A stretch of 64,000 nt of DNA from Prochlorococcus_E sp000760215 (lineage in GTDB: Bacteria; Cyanobacteriota; Cyanobacteriia; PCC-6307; Cyanobiaceae), in the NCBI RefSeq assembly GCF_047303175.1, contig NZ_CP138945.1. One strand, written 5' to 3'. The translations under genes and the position numbers were made by a program. Of the stretch, positions 18,581-26,160 are shown in pieces (within the stretch, counting starts at the first letter, position 1; every line of letters starts with the position of its first letter). The notes beneath the pieces were generated by a model. The model saw only the letters and a list, made by a program, of their open reading frames with translations. It was not told the origin of the DNA and made no database searches.

Positions 18581-19132
18581 TTAATTACCAGGCATTGCAG
18601 GTTTATACCCAACACCTCTCTCTGAACATTCAAGACTGTTTCTAGTTTCAACTCCTGTTACGGGGTTAGTACCTTCTGCGATTTCACAAAGATTTCTCTG
18701 ATCATCACTATCAAGTACTGCATAACTAAAGTCAGCTCCTTCTATTAGGGCTCCTGCAAAACTACTTCCAGAAGCAATCATATTTACTAAAACAGCATTT
18801 CTTAAATCAGTTTTCTGAAAATTCACCCTATCCGATAATGTATCCGTCAAATCAATACCATTAAGATTGGACCCTTTTAAATCAGCTAGCGTTACGACTG
18901 TCCCATGCAAATCAACATTACTAAGGTTTGCATCTCTAGCAGTAGCTCCAGCAATGGAAGACTTGGACAAGTCTTGCCCGTGAAGATCAATCCCAGTAAT
19001 TTGAGAGCGAACATAGTTTGGCACCTCATCCCCTACATTTAAGACTGCATTAACCGACAAACAGGGAAGGAAAGTCAAAAGTAAGGCTATAGAAACTCCT
19101 AAAAGTCTCTTAAAAGGGGAAATTATCGACAT
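18581..19132 (-). CDS. Exported pentapeptide-repeat protein, likely thylakoid lumenal
   Basis: From ATG 19132 (MSIISPFKRLLG) the protein has a signal peptide ending near VNAVL. About 15 A(D/N)LxX pentapeptide repeats follow (for example ANLSNVDLHG, ADLKGSNLNG, ADFSYAVLD). The C-terminal stretch has two cysteines, in NLCEIAEG and LECSERG. This layout resembles cyanobacterial and plastid lumenal pentapeptide proteins. The frame is open up to 19198, but the ATG at 19132 places the signal peptide correctly. Role unknown. Confidence 0.8.
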   Translation of the reverse strand: MSIISPFKRLLGVSIALLLTFLPCLSVNAVLNVGDEVPNYVRSQITGIDLHGQDLSKSSIAGATARDANLSNVDLHGTVVTLADLKGSNLNGIDLTDTLSDRVNFQKTDLRNAVLVNMIASGSSFAGALIEGADFSYAVLDSDDQRNLCEIAEGTNPVTGVETRNSLECSERGVGYKPAMPGN

Positions 19133-19253
19133 TGGATTAGCCCTAATCTGATTGTTCTTTTTATTATCACCCCTAAGGGAAGGACAAATCACATGCAAAG
19201 ATATATCCAGTTACCTTAAATATCTTTTCAAGCAAAACTAATTAAATAAACCA

Positions 19254-19451
19254 TCAAAGAGGTCTACCTGAAAAGTATTGGTGAACCGCAGTATTTGTCC
19301 AGTAAACACAAACAAATGACATGAGGAACAAATTAAATAGAACAAAAGCTCCTCCTATTCCAAAAGAATTCAATTGAACACTAGGCCTAGTGTTTAATGC
19401 TTCTGAATCTACTGTAAACATCCTTTTAACTTCTTGACTCATCCTAATCAT
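19254..19451 (-). CDS. Small single-helix membrane protein, 65 aa
   Basis: The likely start is either of the two Met codons near the N-terminus (MIRM or MSQEVKRMF). One membrane helix spans about residues 32-52 (GGAFVLFNLFLMSFVCVYW). The C-terminus is short and polar (TAVHQYFSGRPL). It has no Hli motif (ExxNGR). Function unknown; size and position near photosynthesis genes fit a small photosystem-associated protein, but that is inference. Confidence 0.55.
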   Translation of the reverse strand: MIRMSQEVKRMFTVDSEALNTRPSVQLNSFGIGGAFVLFNLFLMSFVCVYWTNTAVHQYFSGRPL

Positions 19452-19903
19452 TAAGAATACAGTAATGAGAATATAACTTAAAAAAAAATCCGACGTGGTC
19501 AGCTAAGTCTATAAAACAACTTCGAGACAAGATCTTTATTTTTGCTTAAGTATTGTCAAGACTCAAATTAATAGCCTTCATGCTATTAAAAGCTCAAAAT
19601 CGATTTAAAAGAATAATTTCTCTATTTATTTGATTAAGTAAACATCAATTTTTCTTAAAGTAAATATAAATACTATTTAGCTCATAGTTTGAATGATATT
19701 AATACAAAGGAGGGCTTAAACGGAGTCAAAAAGACTTGCCATTTGATTGACACAAATAAAATGACATAGATTCCTAAAGTTCCTAAATTGTTAGTCAAAA
19801 TTACTTACTCTTAATAATTTCATCAGCATTTTCATATTCTTAAAACTGGTTTCTTGCAAGCTAGTCATAGGCGATTAACATTTTCATATCTAATACAACT
19901 TTA
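19452..19903. other. Intergenic region without visible gene
   Basis: About 450 AT-rich bases between divergent genes. I see no gene or RNA structure, only likely divergent promoters. Confidence 0.35.
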
Positions 19904-20107
19904 ATGTCCACTAGCAAAAGAGAAGAAATCAGCTCACATTTGCGCTATATACGCCAAGAGCTAAGGGATTTAGACCAGATGCTTAATGAAGATGGCCTCC
20001 TACCTGAGATAACAGAGCTTAAGGAAGTTTATAACTCTTTAGATGCTCTTCATCAGCTTTTGACTGGCAAAGTCAAAAAGAAGCCCAAGCCAGAATTTGA
20101 TGATTAA
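19904..20107 (+). CDS. Small helical protein, 67 aa
   Basis: A charged, probably coiled-coil protein (SSHLRYIRQELRDLDQML) with a basic then acidic tail (KVKKKPKPEFDD). No catalytic motif. Convergent with flavodoxin. Family unknown to me. Confidence 0.6.
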   Translation: MSTSKREEISSHLRYIRQELRDLDQMLNEDGLLPEITELKEVYNSLDALHQLLTGKVKKKPKPEFDD

Positions 20108-20155
20108 TCCTTAGAGATAGATTGATGTTTTGAATATTTAATACTTTAATTAAAA

Positions 20156-20677
20156 TTAAGCTCCAGGCATTTCACTTTTCAACTGCTCTGCCCATTGAGA
20201 TATCCTTGTATCTGTCATATCAGATTCACTGTCTTCATCCAATGGGAGGCCGCAAAAAGTTCCTCCTAGTACGCTCTTAGACTCATCAAATGTATATTCA
20301 CTTGTACTTACATAGCCAACCATAGTAGCTCCTGCTTGTTGGAAATATCTATGCAATTCCTCCATTGCATCGCAATAATTTTCTGTATAGGTCGATGAGT
20401 CTCCTAAACCAAAAATAGCGACTTTTTTACCTGATAAATTTAGTTCGCCTATTTCCTCGAGGATTGTGTCCCAAGCTGTTCCTGACCTCTCTGAATCTGC
20501 TCCTGTGTTCCATGTTGGTATTCCACAAATAATTCCATCATGGCTTGCAAGCTCTGAAAGGTCATCAACATCTGACATGTCTTTGGGATCTTCTGCCCCA
20601 TCCAACAATCCATGAATCCTTTCTGCAATGTCCTCTGTTTTTCCAGTAGTTGTTGCGAAATAAATACCTATTGTCAT
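20156..20677 (-). CDS. isiB: Flavodoxin
   Basis: A 173-residue long-chain flavodoxin that replaces ferredoxin as electron carrier from photosystem I when iron is scarce. The FMN phosphate loop is ATTTGKTEDIA at residues 8-18. The isoalloxazine-binding loops are the PTWNTGADS and GLGDSSTYTENYCDA segments. It is the last gene of a minus-strand series with two small membrane proteins, downstream of a pcb gene. Iron-stress induction is known for the family. Confidence 0.95.
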   Translation of the reverse strand: MTIGIYFATTTGKTEDIAERIHGLLDGAEDPKDMSDVDDLSELASHDGIICGIPTWNTGADSERSGTAWDTILEEIGELNLSGKKVAIFGLGDSSTYTENYCDAMEELHRYFQQAGATMVGYVSTSEYTFDESKSVLGGTFCGLPLDEDSESDMTDTRISQWAEQLKSEMPGA

Positions 20678-20790
20678 TAGAATTTTAAAGCCAACTATGT
20701 CCTAGGCGATTCTGGAAAACAAGGGTGAAAAGATATCACTAAACTACGTGCAATCTTATACTTTCGAAGGTATCGATATGATCATGATGC

Positions 20791-21135
20791 TTATGTGAAT
20801 TGGGTTAAACCGCTATGCAAGCCATATGAAATCAAAAGAAATGACATTACACCAAGACTTATAAGCATTGATGTATAAAGCCTGTTAACTCCATAGTCAT
20901 CTTCAACAGGAGTAAAGTCTGCTATTACAAAAGATTTATTTGAATATTTGGCTCTATCAACAAGACCAGAAGGTTTTAGCTTAAATGCCTCATTTTGTAT
21001 TTTTGTATTCAATGAATACTGATCTTCCTTGAAAAATCTGGGGAACATATAAGTATGCCATAAAGCAATTACTGCAACCCAGAAGATTGTGCTTAATCCG
21101 GCTATACCAAAGAGAAGATACTTAAATAATTCCAT
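20791..21135 (-). CDS. Membrane protein of unknown function, 114 aa, upstream of flavodoxin
   Basis: Two membrane helices, at about residues 5-27 and 88-108, flank a soluble stretch of about 55 residues (YMFPRFFKEDQYSL to FTPVEDDYG). Same strand as flavodoxin (113-base gap) and 19 bases after a 47-residue membrane ORF, so an operon is plausible. No family recognised. Confidence 0.6.
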   Translation of the reverse strand: MELFKYLLFGIAGLSTIFWVAVIALWHTYMFPRFFKEDQYSLNTKIQNEAFKLKPSGLVDRAKYSNKSFVIADFTPVEDDYGVNRLYTSMLISLGVMSFLLISYGLHSGLTQFT

Positions 21136-21154
21136 GAGAATAAATCAACTTCTT

Positions 21155-21298
21155 TTATGTCAATGGATTCTTAATTGAATTCCTTTGTTTTTCTAGTGCT
21201 TTGCCTCTGATATACATGAAGATACAAAGTGTTGCTATGACTATAGGAGGATGAGAAGAAAGTAAATTTCCTACAGTTTGAATTTCCTCTGCTGTCAT
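21155..21298 (-). CDS. Small membrane protein, 47 aa
   Basis: ATG at 21298, MTAEEIQTVGNLL, then a helix PPIVIATLCIFMYI and a basic tail (RGKALEKQRN). It lies just ahead of the 114-residue protein and flavodoxin on the same strand. A sequence resembling half of a Fur box is 42 bases upstream. Real gene status is supported by the clean helix-plus-basic-tail design and operon position, but it is short. Confidence 0.5.
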   Translation of the reverse strand: MTAEEIQTVGNLLSSHPPIVIATLCIFMYIRGKALEKQRNSIKNPLT

Positions 21299-21339
21299 AG
21301 GAACTTATTCTTGTGACTAACTAATACAGTAATTCTTTA

Positions 21340-21349
21340 ATAATGATTA
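21340..21349. promoter_or_regulatory. Possible Fur-box half-site
   Basis: The ten bases ATAATGATTA (reverse TAATCATTAT) match ten consecutive positions of the Fur consensus. The other half of the 19-bp consensus is not conserved. It is about 42 bases ahead of the first gene of the putative flavodoxin operon, where an iron regulator would act. Weak evidence. Confidence 0.25.
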
Positions 21350-21468
21350 GGCTGTGATATAGATCATTTGCGTAAGCATTCTTTTTTACTTTTAAGCCTA
21401 TCAATTATTTAATTCTTATTGGATATGAAAACTTTTAATTCTTATCAGAATATTTCTTCTAAATAAAA

Positions 21469-21514
21469 GATTCCAATAAAAAACCTCGTTCTCACGAGGT
21501 TTTTTATTGGAATC
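21469..21514 (-). terminator. Terminator downstream of pcb 1
   Basis: A perfect 20-bp stem (left 21469-21488, right 21495-21514) with loop TTCTCA. The core is CCTCG/CGAGG flanked by A and T tracts, so it can terminate in both directions. It lies 32 bases past the pcb stop on the minus strand. Confidence 0.85.
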
Positions 21515-21545
21515 TTCTGATTATCCAAAGATTACATCTAGGTAA

Positions 21546-22631
21546 TTAAGAATTTATTCTAAATGTACTCTCCTTCTCATTACCAATTGAAGCAGTTACG
21601 CTTTTGAAATTAAAGCCTAATGCCCGTAATGCATGCCAGAAATGGCCTTGCAAGAAAAAGAAGCCAAGGTAGTAATGAACATTTGTTAGAGCAGCTCTAG
21701 TTGAATGTCCCCAAAATGCAGTTGCATCAGAAAGATCTCCTGTGTCAACCCAATAGGGAGAGACAGCAAACTTAAGTTGAAGCGTCTCACCATACCAAGC
21801 CTCTGGATAAACAGTTGTATTAGTTGCACACCAGAATGCTGCAACTATTGCCATCCAACCAATACCTGCAAGTGACCAAGAGAGTACTGCCTCTGCTGAA
21901 AGCAATTCAGAACCCTTGAATTTGCTCCATTCACCAAGTCTTTTATCTTCCCATGGGGTTGATCCTGCAATAACGTGAAAAGCTCCACCAGTAATTTCAG
22001 CGAAACCCAAGAAAGCATGGCCACCCATAACATCCTCAAGGCTGTCAATAGTAATGAAATCAAACTGCCTTTGCCAGATCATAGAAAGGTCAAGGTTGTA
22101 ATTAACCTGACGGACTGCTCCAAGAGCAGGATCATAAATTCCATGAATCCTGGCCCATTCAACAAACCAAACACAGGCAACACCCATAAAAACTAAATGG
22201 TGTCCAAGAATAAATGTCTGGTTGTCAGGGTTATTCCATTCAAGCTTAAATTTCTGAGCTTGCAAAACCTCACTATCTTCTACATTTTCATCAAAGAGGA
22301 CTCCATGAAGAAGGCCTCCTCCTCCATAAACCATAGAGAAAATAAGGTGGAAAATAGCAATAGTTGCAACACCGGCTCCAGTCCAAACACCAGCTTCATC
22401 AAAGCCAATGCCTATAGAAGCAAGGTGTGCCAAGAATAAAGAGCTCTGATGTCCCATGGGTATCTCGGGATTGTACCGAGCAAGCTCCCAAAGAGTGCTA
22501 CCACCAGCTGCAAAGCAAATCAGGCCTGTATGTCCTACATGAGAGGCAATGAATCGGCCAGAGCGGTTGGTAACTACAGAATTACCAGCCCACCATCCAT
22601 AGGTAACTTCTGGATTTCCATAGGTCTGCAT
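21546..22631 (-). CDS. pcb: Pcb divinyl-chlorophyll a/b antenna protein 1 (361 aa)
   Basis: Thylakoid antenna protein of the IsiA/CP43 six-helix superfamily, serving as the main light harvester of Prochlorococcus. Landmarks in order: MQTYGNPEVTYGWWAGN, MGHQSSLFLAHLASIG, MVYGGGGLLHG, WFVEWARIHGIYDP, IDSLEDVMGGHAFL, EAVLSWSLAGIGWM and HYYLGFFFLQGHFWHALRA. It lacks the large lumenal loop E of CP43. Compared with the other two copies it has an insertion of about 9-10 residues (STPWEDKRLGEW) before helix 5. Closeness to flavodoxin suggests an iron-responsive, possibly PSI-associated copy; that is inference. Start ATG 22631 is shared in sequence context with the others. Confidence 0.96.
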   Translation of the reverse strand: MQTYGNPEVTYGWWAGNSVVTNRSGRFIASHVGHTGLICFAAGGSTLWELARYNPEIPMGHQSSLFLAHLASIGIGFDEAGVWTGAGVATIAIFHLIFSMVYGGGGLLHGVLFDENVEDSEVLQAQKFKLEWNNPDNQTFILGHHLVFMGVACVWFVEWARIHGIYDPALGAVRQVNYNLDLSMIWQRQFDFITIDSLEDVMGGHAFLGFAEITGGAFHVIAGSTPWEDKRLGEWSKFKGSELLSAEAVLSWSLAGIGWMAIVAAFWCATNTTVYPEAWYGETLQLKFAVSPYWVDTGDLSDATAFWGHSTRAALTNVHYYLGFFFLQGHFWHALRALGFNFKSVTASIGNEKESTFRINS

Positions 22632-23188
22632 AATTTTTTAAGCAATACAGGCGAATATCCAATGCAGATTACACGGTGCTCAATAGATATGCGCAGAATA
22701 GTTAAAGGTCTTTATTTTGTTAGTAAGAAATAATTTTAGATCGTAAAAAAAAACTGCTCCTCGATGCCTATATAGGAAAAAATTTTCCGGCTAGATTGAT
22801 TAAGACAATAAGTGTTAAAGCCTGCAGTACAAGGGGTTCCACAATAAAAGCGGAAAGTTTTTTTCAAGCGGGAAGACTAGAACATCGTTATAAAGTTGAA
22901 AAAATAAAAATAAAAGCAAAAATAAAAAAATTATTAAGAAGCAAGGTCGAGGTGATTTGGCTTAAAAATAAAGACAGGAAAAATCATTTTCAATAACTTT
23001 TATAGCGCCCAAAGATTTCCAAGAAGAATAAAAGTGCCGAATCAGAAATTGATCAAATCAAAGAAACAAACACTTGTTCTGAAGAAAAACAGAAATTTTA
23101 GCTTTTTAAATTAATAGTGATGTCAAAAAAGGATTTAATTGCAAATTACTTTTAACTCTAGGCTATAACTAATCTACTTTTCATTGAC
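22632..23188. other. Divergent intergenic region between pcb 1 and small gene C
   Basis: 557 bases. It holds the pcb 1 upstream element and then an A-rich tract. One plus-strand frame (22796-23100) runs on with two internal stops and is very lysine-rich; it may be decayed coding sequence or chance. No RNA gene recognised. Confidence 0.4.
22690..22715 (-). promoter_or_regulatory. Shared pcb upstream element, copy 1
   Basis: On the minus strand the core reads CCTTTAACTATTCTGCGCA, preceded by an AT-rich TAAAGA. The element begins 59 bases before the pcb 1 start codon. Near-identical sequences sit 62 and 58 bases before the other two pcb genes. Probably core promoter/5' leader; exact role unknown. 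Confidence 0.6.
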
Positions 23189-23191
23189 TTG

Positions 23192-23404
23192 ATGATTGAT
23201 TTCTCGCATTTGCTGGATTTCGCAACGCAACTACCTCACCCATCAGACATAGGTTTAGTAAAGCCATCAGGTGGTTTCCAACTCATACCAGTAATTTTTG
23301 GAATACTTGCAATAATTCAAGTATCTCAATTCCATTGGTATGCAAGAGACTGCAACGATCCAGAAAAATTTGAAGGAACGGAAAGACAAAAATTATCACG
23401 TTAA
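23192..23404 (+). CDS. Pcb-island small membrane protein, copy C (70 aa)
   Basis: A paralogue of three other small proteins in this island. The N-terminal half is HLLDFATQLPHPSDIG then LVKPSGGF. A single helix follows with the family pattern GGF-x-LIPVIFG-x5-QVSQF-x2-Y, then a polar tail (ARDCNDPEKF). The start is ATG 23192 (a TTG lies just ahead). It is transcribed towards pcb 2 and has its own terminator at 23433-23463. No known family recognised; a photosystem or antenna partner is suggested by location. Confidence 0.7.
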   Translation: MIDFSHLLDFATQLPHPSDIGLVKPSGGFQLIPVIFGILAIIQVSQFHWYARDCNDPEKFEGTERQKLSR

Positions 23405-23432
23405 ACTTTGATTATTTAAATCTTTTCAAACT

Positions 23433-23463
23433 AAAAAAGCAGAGCTTAAAGCTCTGCTTTTTT
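23433..23463 (+). terminator. Terminator after small gene C
   Basis: Hairpin GCAGAGC-TTAAA-GCTCTGC with a 5' A-tract and 3' T-tract, 28 bases past the gene C stop. Confidence 0.85.
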
Positions 23464-23475
23464 GTGTTTTATATA

Positions 23476-23521
23476 TTCCATTAAAAAAATCCCTATTTAA
23501 GTAGGGATTTTTTTAATGGAA
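23476..23521 (-). terminator. Terminator downstream of pcb 2
   Basis: Perfect 20-bp stem (23476-23495 with 23502-23521), loop TTTAAG. Core ATCCCTA/TAGGGAT flanked by A7 and T7. It lies 47 bases past the pcb 2 stop; the symmetry would also work for plus-strand readthrough. Confidence 0.85.
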
Positions 23522-23568
23522 TTGAAACTATCAATGAGTAAAAGCATTAATAGCAAAACAAAAGATCG

Positions 23569-24624
23569 TTAACTTGAAAGAGTCCTTGGTATACCAAAGG
23601 GACCAGTTCTGTCTAGCAATCTCTTAAAGTCAAAGCCCATAGCACGCAATGCATGCCATAAATGACCTTGGATAAAGAAGAATCCTAGATAATAATGAAC
23701 GTTAACTAAAGCAGCCCTAGAAGTGTGTCCTAAGAAAGCAGTTCCACCAGGAACAGTATCTATCCAATAAGGAGCAACCCCAAATTTAAATTGAAGAACT
23801 TCTCCATACCAAGACTCAGGATAAACAGTGGTGTTTTGAGCAGCCCAAAAAGCAGCCACACATGCCATCCAGCCTATACCTGCTAATGACCAAGAAAGAA
23901 TTGCTTCAGCTGAGAGCAATCCCTTGCCCTTGAATTTTGTATAAGTGCCAATTTGCTTAGTTGCAATATGAAAAGCACCTCCTCCAATTTGGAAGAAAGC
24001 TAAAAACGCATGGCCCCCTAAGACATCCTCAAGGCTGTCAATAGTTAAAAAGTCAAACTGATGGTTCCAAATTTGAGTGAGGTCAAGGTTGTAATTAACC
24101 TGTCGTATTGCCTCAATAGCAGGATCATAAATTCCATGAATCCTGGCCCATTCAACAAACCATATATTTGCAACACCAAAGAAAATTAAATGGTGTCCAA
24201 GAATGAAAGTTTGGTTATCAGGGTTGTCCCATTCCAACTTGAACTTTCTGGCTTGTGGAACTTCTGAATCCTGCATATCTCCTGTGAAATATACGGAGTG
24301 CAAAAGTCCTCCTCCTCCATAAACCATAGAGAGGATTAAATGAAGTATTGCGATATTGGCTACACCAACACCAGTCCAAACTCCAGCTTCATCAAAGCCA
24401 ATACCGATAGATGCCAAATGAGCAAGAAAAAGAGAACTTTGGTGACCCATAGGCAATGAAGGGTCAAATCCTGCTAGTTCAACAAGTGTGGCTGCACCAC
24501 ACCCAAAGGCAATTAGTCCTGTATGAGCTGCATGAGCTGCAATGAATTTGCCTGAGCGGTTGGTGACTCCAGAATTACCAGCCCACCACCCGTAGGTGAC
24601 GTTTGGGTTTCCGTAGGTCTGCAT
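23569..24624 (-). CDS. pcb: Pcb divinyl-chlorophyll a/b antenna protein 2 (351 aa)
   Basis: Second six-helix Pcb antenna. It keeps all landmarks of the family (TYGWWAGNSGVTNRSG, GFDEAGVWTGVGVAN, IIDxx-like FLTIDSLEDVLGGHAFLAF, LLSAEAILSWSLAG, HYYLGFFFIQGHLWHALRA). The loop before helix 5 is short (IATKQIGTYTKF). The N-terminal CGAATLVELAG differs from copies 1 and 3 (LWELAR/LWELSR). The C-terminus is RTGPFGIPRTLSS. Transcribed from the shared upstream element at 24686-24711, divergent from small gene D. Confidence 0.96.
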   Translation of the reverse strand: MQTYGNPNVTYGWWAGNSGVTNRSGKFIAAHAAHTGLIAFGCGAATLVELAGFDPSLPMGHQSSLFLAHLASIGIGFDEAGVWTGVGVANIAILHLILSMVYGGGGLLHSVYFTGDMQDSEVPQARKFKLEWDNPDNQTFILGHHLIFFGVANIWFVEWARIHGIYDPAIEAIRQVNYNLDLTQIWNHQFDFLTIDSLEDVLGGHAFLAFFQIGGGAFHIATKQIGTYTKFKGKGLLSAEAILSWSLAGIGWMACVAAFWAAQNTTVYPESWYGEVLQFKFGVAPYWIDTVPGGTAFLGHTSRAALVNVHYYLGFFFIQGHLWHALRAMGFDFKRLLDRTGPFGIPRTLSS

Positions 24625-24685
24625 AATTTTTTTTGAGCGAAAAAGGCGCTATTCCCCATGAACACTACATGGTGGTTCCTTAATC

Positions 24686-24711
24686 TGTGCGGAATCGTTA
24701 AAGGACTTTAT
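24686..24711 (-). promoter_or_regulatory. Shared pcb upstream element, copy 2
   Basis: Minus-strand core CCTTTAACGATTCCGCACA preceded by TAAAGT. It begins 62 bases before the pcb 2 start codon. It is aligned without gaps to the elements of the other two pcb genes. Confidence 0.6.
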
Positions 24712-24810
24712 CTAAGAGAAATAAAAAAACATTTTTCAACATGCAACGAGATGAGATTTTCTGTGCTCTTTATGTTTATCTATTAGGAAATTTTACTAAA
24801 ACTCCATTCC

Positions 24811-24963
24811 ATGATTTCCCTTCTTCACTCCCCAGATTTATTAGCGACTATTACTGTTGGAGGGTTTAACCCCCTTGCAGCAATCTTTGGTGTAATCACC
24901 TTTATTCAGGTAACTCAATTCATTTATTACGGTTTCGACGCAAACGACCCTTCTTCTAACTAA
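24811..24963 (+). CDS. Pcb-island small membrane protein, copy D (50 aa)
   Basis: MISLLHSPDLLATITV leads into the family helix GGFNPLAAIFG, then FIQVTQFIYYG and the tail DANDPSSN. It shares with copy C the pattern IFG-x4-IQV-x-QF-x2-Y and the ND(P) tail, but has lost the longer HLLDFATQLPHPSDIG N-terminus. Divergent from pcb 2, with its own terminator. Function unknown. Confidence 0.65.
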   Translation: MISLLHSPDLLATITVGGFNPLAAIFGVITFIQVTQFIYYGFDANDPSSN

Positions 24964-24988
24964 GGACTAATTACTAGGTAATTACATA

Positions 24989-25030
24989 AAACAAAAAGCC
25001 TCCTCGCAAAAACTAGGAGGCTTTTTGTTT
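24989..25030 (+). terminator. Terminator after small gene D
   Basis: A 16-bp stem (24989-25004 with 25015-25030) with core AGCCTCCT/AGGAGGCT, A-tract before and TTTTTGTTT after, 25 bases past the stop of gene D. Confidence 0.85.
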
Positions 25031-25104
25031 GGCATCAGAAGAAACTTGTGTACAAAAAACGAAAATAATTTGAATTAAGTCAAGAAATACTTTCTGAAAT
25101 CTCA

Positions 25105-25257
25105 TTGAGTCGAAATCAAAGCCTTAAACAATCAAACGTTGAGGAAAACCGCAAAAAAATAAAAGAAGGCTATAAAAGAGGCATGGAAATCTTATCCATT
25201 GCTAATCAAGGATGCGCTAACTTAATCCAAGAATCTTTTTTAGAAAAAGACAAGTAG
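25105..25257 (+). CDS. Possible small soluble protein, 50 aa
   Basis: A TTG-started frame with amphipathic, charged composition (SLKQSNVEENRKKIKEG then ANQGCANLIQESFLEKDK). Codon pattern looks coding, but no ATG/GTG start or clear ribosome site is seen, and the family is unknown. Confidence 0.3.
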   Translation: MSRNQSLKQSNVEENRKKIKEGYKRGMEILSIANQGCANLIQESFLEKDK

Positions 25258-25579
25258 AGCAGACCTATATCAAGGCAATAAGTCCCAAATAAATTAATCA
25301 AGTAATAATTAATGGCAGTATTTCAATGCAGAAGGAATTTATAAGGCTTAGCTTCTGATAAACCCTAAAAATTTGTTCAGACAAGTAGGAAGTTTGTTTT
25401 GATTAGAAGAACACGCAGGCCTTCAAGCTAAATAGATTCGATCAAATAAGCAAAGGGTATATTTGTCAATGTAAGTAGAGTTGTAGTCTCTAATGTAAAG
25501 CTGATGTAAAGTCTGCATGCACGGGTCTGGCAAAGTGGCCACCTGGGTTATCTATAGACAAAAACTGCTATCCAATTCA
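25258..25579. other. Upstream region of small gene A
   Basis: No gene seen. Two direct repeats of ATGTAAAG at 25493-25500 and 25504-25511 (11-base spacing) lie about 70-90 bases before gene A. The same motif in reverse (CTTTACA) is repeated upstream of the hli genes. Confidence 0.4.
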
Positions 25580-25774
25580 ATGATTGATCCAACTCACTTA
25601 CTTGATTTCGCCACACAATTACCACACCCATCTGATATTGGAATCATAAAGCCTTCAGGTGGCTTCAATTTTGGCGCTGCTCTCTGCGGCTTAGGAGCTT
25701 TCTTTGGCGCTTCTCAATTCTTTTACTATTCAGATGATTCAAAAAGAATTGACCCTTGGGCTAAAAGAGATTAA
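25580..25774 (+). CDS. Pcb-island small membrane protein, copy A (64 aa)
   Basis: Starts MIDPTHLLDF, then ATQLPHPSDIG, IKPSGGF and the helix with FFGASQFFYY. It has a polar tail (SDDSKRIDPWAKRD). The frame is open back to 25517, but ATG 25580 aligns exactly with copy B. The first 41 bases around the start are identical to copy B, so the two are a recent tandem duplicate. Family function unknown. Confidence 0.7.
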   Translation: MIDPTHLLDFATQLPHPSDIGIIKPSGGFNFGAALCGLGAFFGASQFFYYSDDSKRIDPWAKRD

Positions 25775-25800
25775 TTAAATCAAATTTTCTCTAACGAACC

Positions 25801-25855
25801 AATATCACCTTTCTATCTCAACTAATGAATTAGAAGGTGATATTTGTGTTTTTAG
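25801..25855 (+). terminator. Terminator after small gene A
   Basis: Inverted repeat AATATCACCTTTCT (25801-25814) with AGAAGGTGATATT (25832-25844), one unpaired base, followed by TTGTGTTTTT. It separates copy A from copy B as distinct transcription units. Confidence 0.7.
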
Positions 25856-25901
25856 AACAAACATTCGATATCTTTTTTTAAAACCATCAAATTTTGAACC
25901 A

Positions 25902-26069
25902 ATGATTGATCCAACTCACTTACTTGATTTCGCCACACAACTCCCTCATCCATCTGACATTGGAATCATAAAGCCTTCAGGTGGATTTAACTTAGGTGCT
26001 GCATTGGCTGGGTTAGGAGCGTTTTTTGGGGCTTCTCAATTCTTTTATTATGCAAACTCTAAAGATTGA
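25902..26069 (+). CDS. Pcb-island small membrane protein, copy B (55 aa)
   Basis: Nearly the same protein as copy A for its first 50 residues (MIDPTHLLDF, ATQLPHPSDIG, FFGASQFFYY), but ends five residues after the helix (ANSKD). ATG 25902. It lies between copy A and the convergent pcb 3. Membrane helix and conserved extramembrane N-terminus as for the other copies. Confidence 0.7.
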   Translation: MIDPTHLLDFATQLPHPSDIGIIKPSGGFNLGAALAGLGAFFGASQFFYYANSKD

Positions 26070-26160
26070 TTCTTACAACAGATTTTAGCCTCATATAGAA
26101 AGACTTTTAAATAAATAAATTGCGCTTATCAAATTAAATGCAGTTTCAAAAGTCTTTTTA

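Noticed and set aside
22449..22733. Plus-strand frames inside and upstream of pcb 1
   Set aside because: They are antisense shadows of the strongly conserved pcb reading frame.
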